48,595 nt of DNA, taken from assembly GCA_009838625.1 (NCBI GenBank), contig VXRG01000128.1, forward strand, positions 1 through 48,595. The letters run 5' to 3'. Every line of letters begins with the position of its first letter. The stretch's first letter is position 1. The notes under the pieces are model-generated. The model searched no databases, was not told where the DNA came from, and worked only from the letters and a program-made list of their open reading frames with translations. The stretch comes from Caldilineaceae bacterium SB0664_bin_27 (GTDB lineage Bacteria > Chloroflexota > Anaerolineae > Caldilineales > Caldilineaceae). Below, piece after piece: positions 44,917-48,595 of the stretch. Made by a program: the position numbers and the translations under genes.

Positions 44917-45636
44917 ATGCCTCAGGACGATCCGACGGGCAGCAATTCCACTTTCGACTCCCTTGACGCGCTCCACACAGCCGCAGCTGCCTGCCGCGCC
45001 TGCCCGCGCCTGGTCGCGTGGCGCGAAGAAGTCGCGGCGACCAAGCGGCAGGCCTTCCGCGACTGGACCTACTGGGGCAAGCCGGTGCCCGGCTGGGGCG
45101 ATCCGCACGCCCGGCTCCTCGTGCTCGGCCTCGCCCCCGGCGCGCACGGCGCCAACCGCACCGGCCGCCCATTCACCGGCGACGGCTCGGGCAGCTTCCT
45201 CTACCCTGCCCTGCACCGCGCCGGGTTTGCCAGCGGACCGACCAGTACCCACCGGGACGACGGCCTCGAATTGATCGACTGCTACATGACCGGCGTGGCC
45301 TACTGCGTACCGCCCAAAAACCGGCCCACCGCCGCGGAGCTGGACAACTGCCGCAGCTGGCTCGTGCAAGAGCTGGCCCTCCTGCCCCACTTGCAAGCGG
45401 TGCTCGCCCTAGGCAAGATTGCCTTCGACGGCTACCTGCGCGCCCTGCGCGAACTCGGCCACGATCTCCCCCGCCTCACCTTCTCCCACGGCGCCGCCCA
45501 CGCCCTCCCGGCCAGCCTCCCCCGCCTCTACGCCTCCTACCACGTCAGCCGTCAGAACACCAACACCGGCCGCCTGACCGCGGCGATGTTCGACGACGTT
45601 CTGACCTCAATCAAGGGCAGTCTGCAATGCATTTGA
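44917..45636 (+). CDS. Family 5 uracil-DNA glycosylase
   Basis: A 4Fe-4S uracil-DNA glycosylase of family 5 (UDGb), which removes uracil and other deaminated bases. Two N-terminal cluster cysteines are C26 and C29 (CRACPRLVAW); others lie in the middle (YCVPP and LDNCRSW). Motif A is LVLGLAPGAHGANRTGRPFTGDGSG, where the catalytic aspartate or asparagine of other families is replaced, as is usual for family 5. Motif B is YHVSRQNTNTGRLT. Length 239 residues is normal. It follows the FAH gene by 51 bp but shares no obvious pathway with it. Confidence 0.93.
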   Translation: MPQDDPTGSNSTFDSLDALHTAAAACRACPRLVAWREEVAATKRQAFRDWTYWGKPVPGWGDPHARLLVLGLAPGAHGANRTGRPFTGDGSGSFLYPALHRAGFASGPTSTHRDDGLELIDCYMTGVAYCVPPKNRPTAAELDNCRSWLVQELALLPHLQAVLALGKIAFDGYLRALRELGHDLPRLTFSHGAAHALPASLPRLYASYHVSRQNTNTGRLTAAMFDDVLTSIKGSLQCI

Positions 45637-46037
45637 CCATCGGGCGCGACGCACCCTCATTGCCCTGCACCGGCATCCGCGAGCGCGACTCCGGGAGCCC
45701 TTTTCCCTTCGCCCGCTTGAGGGGATCTAACCTGCGATTCCGGTTGTCTGACGCCTCGCGCCGATAAAGAGAACATTTCAAACGATGTACCGTTTTCGGG
45801 AACTCGAACTTCCGAAAACGACAGATCTGAGCGAGATGAACGCTGCAAGATGCGCGTAGACTGTTCCGTAGAGCTAAACAGTCGCGTCCTGAAACCAAAT
45901 CAAGATCGCAATGAAGCGCAACGATGAATATGGTGGCGCCGGCAGCCTTTACTTTTCAAACGAGCGCTGAAAATATCGGCGAGTATGAGAAGGAAATGTG
46001 CCTGCTTGGGCAATAGCCTGGATTAGAAGTATCTTTG
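45637..46037. other. Intergenic region with two inverted repeats
   Basis: No gene is apparent. CGTTTTCGG (45791-45799) and CCGAAAACG (45812-45820) form a perfect 9-bp inverted repeat around 12 nt. GACTGTT (45859-45865) and AACAGTC (45877-45883) form a second with an 11-nt spacer that itself has TAG/CTA symmetry. Neither has a U tract, so these look like operators or mRNA structures rather than terminators. They lie 155-245 bp upstream of the ABC transporter genes. Confidence 0.5.
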
Positions 46038-46886
46038 ATGTCCGTACTGCCAGTGTGCAAGTGCGTGCATCCGGAATCAGCGCTTATGTGTCAATCAAGT
46101 AAAGCACAGAGGCATGCCCCGGTTGTATCCGTGGACGCCCTGCACTTCAGCTATGGAATCAGGCAGGTACTTCACGGGATATCGTTTGCTCTGGAAAGAG
46201 GCGAGGTCGTCGGACTGTTGGGGCCGAACGGCGCCGGTAAAAGCACGACCATCAAGGTGCTGACGGGCATCCTACCGCCCGCAAGAGGGGCTGTTCACGT
46301 AGCCGGATATTCCATGCCCACCGAGGCGGTTGAGGCCAAGAAACGCATCGGGTACGTACCGGAAGACGCCGCACTCTTTGAGAGCCTGACAGGACAGGAA
46401 TTTCTGGAGCTCATGGGCCGCCTGCAGGAGGTCCATGAAGAGATCCTGCAGTCTCGAATTGACCGATTCCTCAAGCAGTTCGACTTGGCCAAAGTGCGGC
46501 ACCAGCGCCTAGATGGCTACTCGAAGGGCATGCGCCAGAAGGTGCTTCTGAGCGCGGCCCTGCTTCACAATCCCGACGTCGTTATGCTCGACGAACCCCT
46601 CTCGGGTCTGGATGTCAACGCCGGATTCATGGTTCGGGACCTGGTCGCCGCCTTGGCGGCCGAAGGCAAGGCCATCCTTTACAGCTCCCACGTTCTTGAC
46701 ATGGTAGAACGCGTCTGTGACCGCGCCCTCATCATCCATGAAGGCCGTCTCATCGCCGATGGCTCGGTGGAGTCACTGAAGGCCTCTACCCAAAGAGGTA
46801 GTCTTGAAGACGTCTTTCGACAACTTACCCATACCGATGAAACAGTAAGCGGTGTATCCGAAATCATCGAAAGTTTGCGTTCGTGA
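46038..46886 (+). CDS. ABC transporter ATP-binding protein
   Basis: A 282-residue ABC ATPase of the exporter/CcmA-NatA type. After about 30 leader residues come FSYGIRQVLHGISFALERGEVVGL, Walker A GPNGAGKST (62-70), the Q-loop area KRIGYVPEDAALFESLTG, the signature YSKGMRQKVLLSAALL (variant of LSGGQ), Walker B VVMLDEPLSGLDV and the switch YSSHVLD. It should drive the membrane protein encoded next, whose start overlaps its stop. The ATG at 46038 follows a TTG at 46035; ATG 46086 would remove 16 poorly conserved residues. Cargo unknown. Confidence 0.9.
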   Translation: MSVLPVCKCVHPESALMCQSSKAQRHAPVVSVDALHFSYGIRQVLHGISFALERGEVVGLLGPNGAGKSTTIKVLTGILPPARGAVHVAGYSMPTEAVEAKKRIGYVPEDAALFESLTGQEFLELMGRLQEVHEEILQSRIDRFLKQFDLAKVRHQRLDGYSKGMRQKVLLSAALLHNPDVVMLDEPLSGLDVNAGFMVRDLVAALAAEGKAILYSSHVLDMVERVCDRALIIHEGRLIADGSVESLKASTQRGSLEDVFRQLTHTDETVSGVSEIIESLRS

Positions 46887-48544
46887 CAGACTTTCTTTCC
46901 CCTGGCGCGCGTTTCTTCCGCGGCAAGGCGTTTACCAATGTGCTCGAACGGTGCCGCATCGAGCCCCATCAATACTGGGTCCTCGTCGATCTGTTCGAAA
47001 CGCTCAGCAAACGGCAGGAAATGGTCCGGATGGGCAGCCACGACCAGTCCATGCGTTCCGTCATGAGCATCTGGTTTTTTCTTTCGGGTATCATCAGCCT
47101 GGTGATGGTATTTAGCGACGCCTCCCCCGGATTTTACCTCCTCGCCTTTGTCGGACTCACCGTCTTTCAACTCGGCCTGCTCCTGATCTCCGAGGTCGCC
47201 GAGAGCTTGGTGAACCCTGTCGAGGGGCTGATTTTGGCGCACCAGCCCGTAAACGGGGCAACCTGGCTGGGCGCGCGGCTGACCCACCTGGTTCGGATCG
47301 TTGTCTACACTGTAGTGGGGGTAAACGGCGTGCCGGCGCTTGTCGGCGTCTTTCTTCCTCACAAGGATCGGTTCCTCTCCCTGGCCTATTTCCCAATCCA
47401 CTTTCTGACCGCTCTGGGCGTTGGACTGATCGTCGCATTACTCTGCTGCAGCCTGTTCGGGTGGCTGATTCGCTTTGTTCCTGTCCAGCGTCTCAAGGCG
47501 GCGGCGACAGTGGTTCAGGTCATTCCCATGTCTTTGCCGCTCGCATTTAACTTTCTGGACGATTTCAGGGAGGAATTTGTGAGTAGGGCAGCTTCGTTTG
47601 CGGTACCCGCAGAATGGCAGGCCGGCGCCGACGCGGTGCCGGGTGGATGGCCGGCACTGCTGGGAGCTGTGACCCTGACGGTGGCGATCGTTGCTGCCCT
47701 ATCTGGACTCCGGGCTCTCTCAAGAGACCATCTCATCCGTGTCTCCGATCAGATGTATTCGGGGGGCGAGGTGCGGCGACGGGAGTGGGGACGATGGGCG
47801 CCAGGTCCCTGGGTTTCCAGGCTTGCCGGCGGTCAGGCCAGCCGCGCCGGTTTTGTGTATCTGAGTTACATGATGGTGCGCGACTGGCAGTTCCGGCGAA
47901 ACATGGCCCAGAACATCCCGCCCGTGATCATCGGCCTCATCGCCATGCTCGTAGGCGGCCGGGAGGTCTCTCCGTTTTCTCCTGGCTTGGCCTACACGCA
48001 CGCGCTGCCTCATCTAATCGGAATTACTGCTCTCTATTCGTGCCTGTTCCTGGGCTATGGTAATGACTACAAAGGTATCTGGTTGTTTCTGATCGTGCCG
48101 GATGCTTCTTTCCGTCCGTTTGTGAGGGGAGTATATACTGGTCTGTGGCTCATGCTGATCGCCGCCCCGATCGTCTTTTGGCTGATCGTGCTGATATGGT
48201 CCTGGGGCGCGAGGGATGCCGTTCTCTTGATCGCTTACAGCACGGTCGTTGCATTCCTCTATCTGGGAGTAGGGCTGAGGCTGATCGATGGCCTTCCGTT
48301 TGGAAAACAAACACCATCGACCCGAAAGGTAATTACTTTCGGAATGACGCTGGTCCACCTCGCCGTTATGGGTATCGCTATCGGGATCCAGTATCTTCTC
48401 TTTCGCTGGGATGTGACGGTCATTGCTTTGCTTCTTGTCGCGGGGTTGGGGGCGTACCTCCTGAACCGGGAAGGGCTGACCAGATTCGAGTCCCGCCTTC
48501 GGGCTGAACTGAAACCCCGCGCGTCGGGGTCCATCTTCCGCTGA
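46883..48544 (+). CDS. Large ABC transporter membrane protein
   Basis: A 553-residue polytopic membrane protein with about 11-12 hydrophobic segments, for example SIWFFLSGIISLVMVF, LTALGVGLIVALLCCSLFGWLI, GLWLMLIAAPIVFWLIVLIW and VTVIALLLVAGLGAYLL. I do not recognise a specific family; it resembles ABC-2-type exporter permeases only in size and topology. It begins with GTG overlapping the ATPase stop (GTGA), so the pair is translationally coupled and most likely forms one transporter. A soluble segment with basic residues lies at about 285-330. Cargo is unknown. Confidence 0.75.
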   Translation: MTDFLSPGARFFRGKAFTNVLERCRIEPHQYWVLVDLFETLSKRQEMVRMGSHDQSMRSVMSIWFFLSGIISLVMVFSDASPGFYLLAFVGLTVFQLGLLLISEVAESLVNPVEGLILAHQPVNGATWLGARLTHLVRIVVYTVVGVNGVPALVGVFLPHKDRFLSLAYFPIHFLTALGVGLIVALLCCSLFGWLIRFVPVQRLKAAATVVQVIPMSLPLAFNFLDDFREEFVSRAASFAVPAEWQAGADAVPGGWPALLGAVTLTVAIVAALSGLRALSRDHLIRVSDQMYSGGEVRRREWGRWAPGPWVSRLAGGQASRAGFVYLSYMMVRDWQFRRNMAQNIPPVIIGLIAMLVGGREVSPFSPGLAYTHALPHLIGITALYSCLFLGYGNDYKGIWLFLIVPDASFRPFVRGVYTGLWLMLIAAPIVFWLIVLIWSWGARDAVLLIAYSTVVAFLYLGVGLRLIDGLPFGKQTPSTRKVITFGMTLVHLAVMGIAIGIQYLLFRWDVTVIALLLVAGLGAYLLNREGLTRFESRLRAELKPRASGSIFR

Positions 48545-48582
48545 ACCGTTAAGGTTTGAAATTCCCTCTCGGAGATACGCAG

Positions 48583-48595
48583 ATGTCCTCTGAAC
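48583..48595 (+). CDS. Start of a further gene, cut by the window edge
   Basis: An ATG at 48583 (MSSE) with GGAGA about 7 nt upstream begins 38 bp after the ABC membrane protein stop. Only four codons are inside the window, so nothing can be said about its product. It may belong to the same transport operon. Confidence 0.35.

Noticed and set aside
45791..45820. The CGTTTTCGG/CCGAAAACG inverted repeat as a terminator of the glycosylase gene
   Set aside because: There is no T run on either side and it lies 155 bp after the stop codon; it is better left as a palindrome of unknown role.

Overview
The window (48.6 kb, GC-rich, about 60% by eye) looks like a chromosomal segment of a Chloroflexota bacterium, probably from the Anaerolineae/Caldilineae side. 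Pointers are an FMN riboswitch in front of a RibXY-type NMT1/THI5-like ABC transporter (a combination known from Chloroflexi), a class II (B12-dependent) ribonucleotide reductase, Thr-Pro rich 'TPTPTP' linkers in exported proteins, and the gene order of the division cluster. Lineage is inferred from gene content only. No phage, IS element, CRISPR array, rRNA or tRNA was seen. Region 1 (about 0.7-22.4 kb, + strand) is a division and cell wall (dcw) cluster: three MraZ boxes, mraZ, rsmH, an FtsL-like gene, a class B PBP (ftsI), murF, mraY, murD, ftsW, murG, two tandem CvpA-like membrane proteins, murC, a small P-loop kinase, murB, ddl, ftsQ, ftsA, a 650-bp control region, ftsZ and an intrinsic terminator. 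The genes are tightly packed with short overlaps, so the block from mraZ to ftsA reads as one transcriptional unit. murE is missing from its usual place between ftsI and murF. Region 2 (22.4-27.0 kb) is deoxynucleotide synthesis: nrdR with a pair of NrdR boxes 32 bp apart in front of it, then nrdJ with its own promoter whose -10 lies inside a GTTCT/AGAAC palindrome. nrdJ ends in a terminator that also encodes the C-terminus of the convergent methyltransferase gene. Region 3 (27.1-33.0 kb) holds greA (strong promoter and a leader hairpin), lysS, and a riboflavin uptake operon: sigma70-type promoter, FMN riboswitch, a 210-nt spacer with hairpins, a terminator, then permease, lipoprotein and ATPase, closed by another terminator. 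Region 4 (33.0-41.5 kb, - strand) has rpsF and rpsR (S6 and S18, no ssb between them) followed by a membrane-anchored parvulin-type peptidyl-prolyl isomerase. A separate - strand run is an NFACT/RqcH-like protein, a TIM-barrel sugar isomerase, a Gfo/Idh/MocA oxidoreductase and an anaerobic sulfatase-maturase-type radical SAM protein. Two proteins have odd architecture: S18 carries a 125-residue acidic, 8-residue-periodic N-terminal extension, and the isomerase has an acidic insertion with a canonical EF-hand loop inside its catalytic domain. Region 5 (41.9-48.6 kb, + strand) encodes a secreted triple-PA14 protein, an FAH-superfamily (AraD1/GguC-like) enzyme, a family 5 uracil-DNA glycosylase, and an ABC ATPase/membrane-protein pair with a further gene starting at the window edge. 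At least six short intergenic tracts share words such as ACCAGAAACT, ACTGAAAACCG and CTAAC-ACTGA-CAC, including one exact 18-bp repeat between 8.3 kb and 35.6 kb. They look like a dispersed intergenic repeat family and are, with the TTCAGG cluster upstream of ftsZ and the two unusual proteins, the least explained content here.
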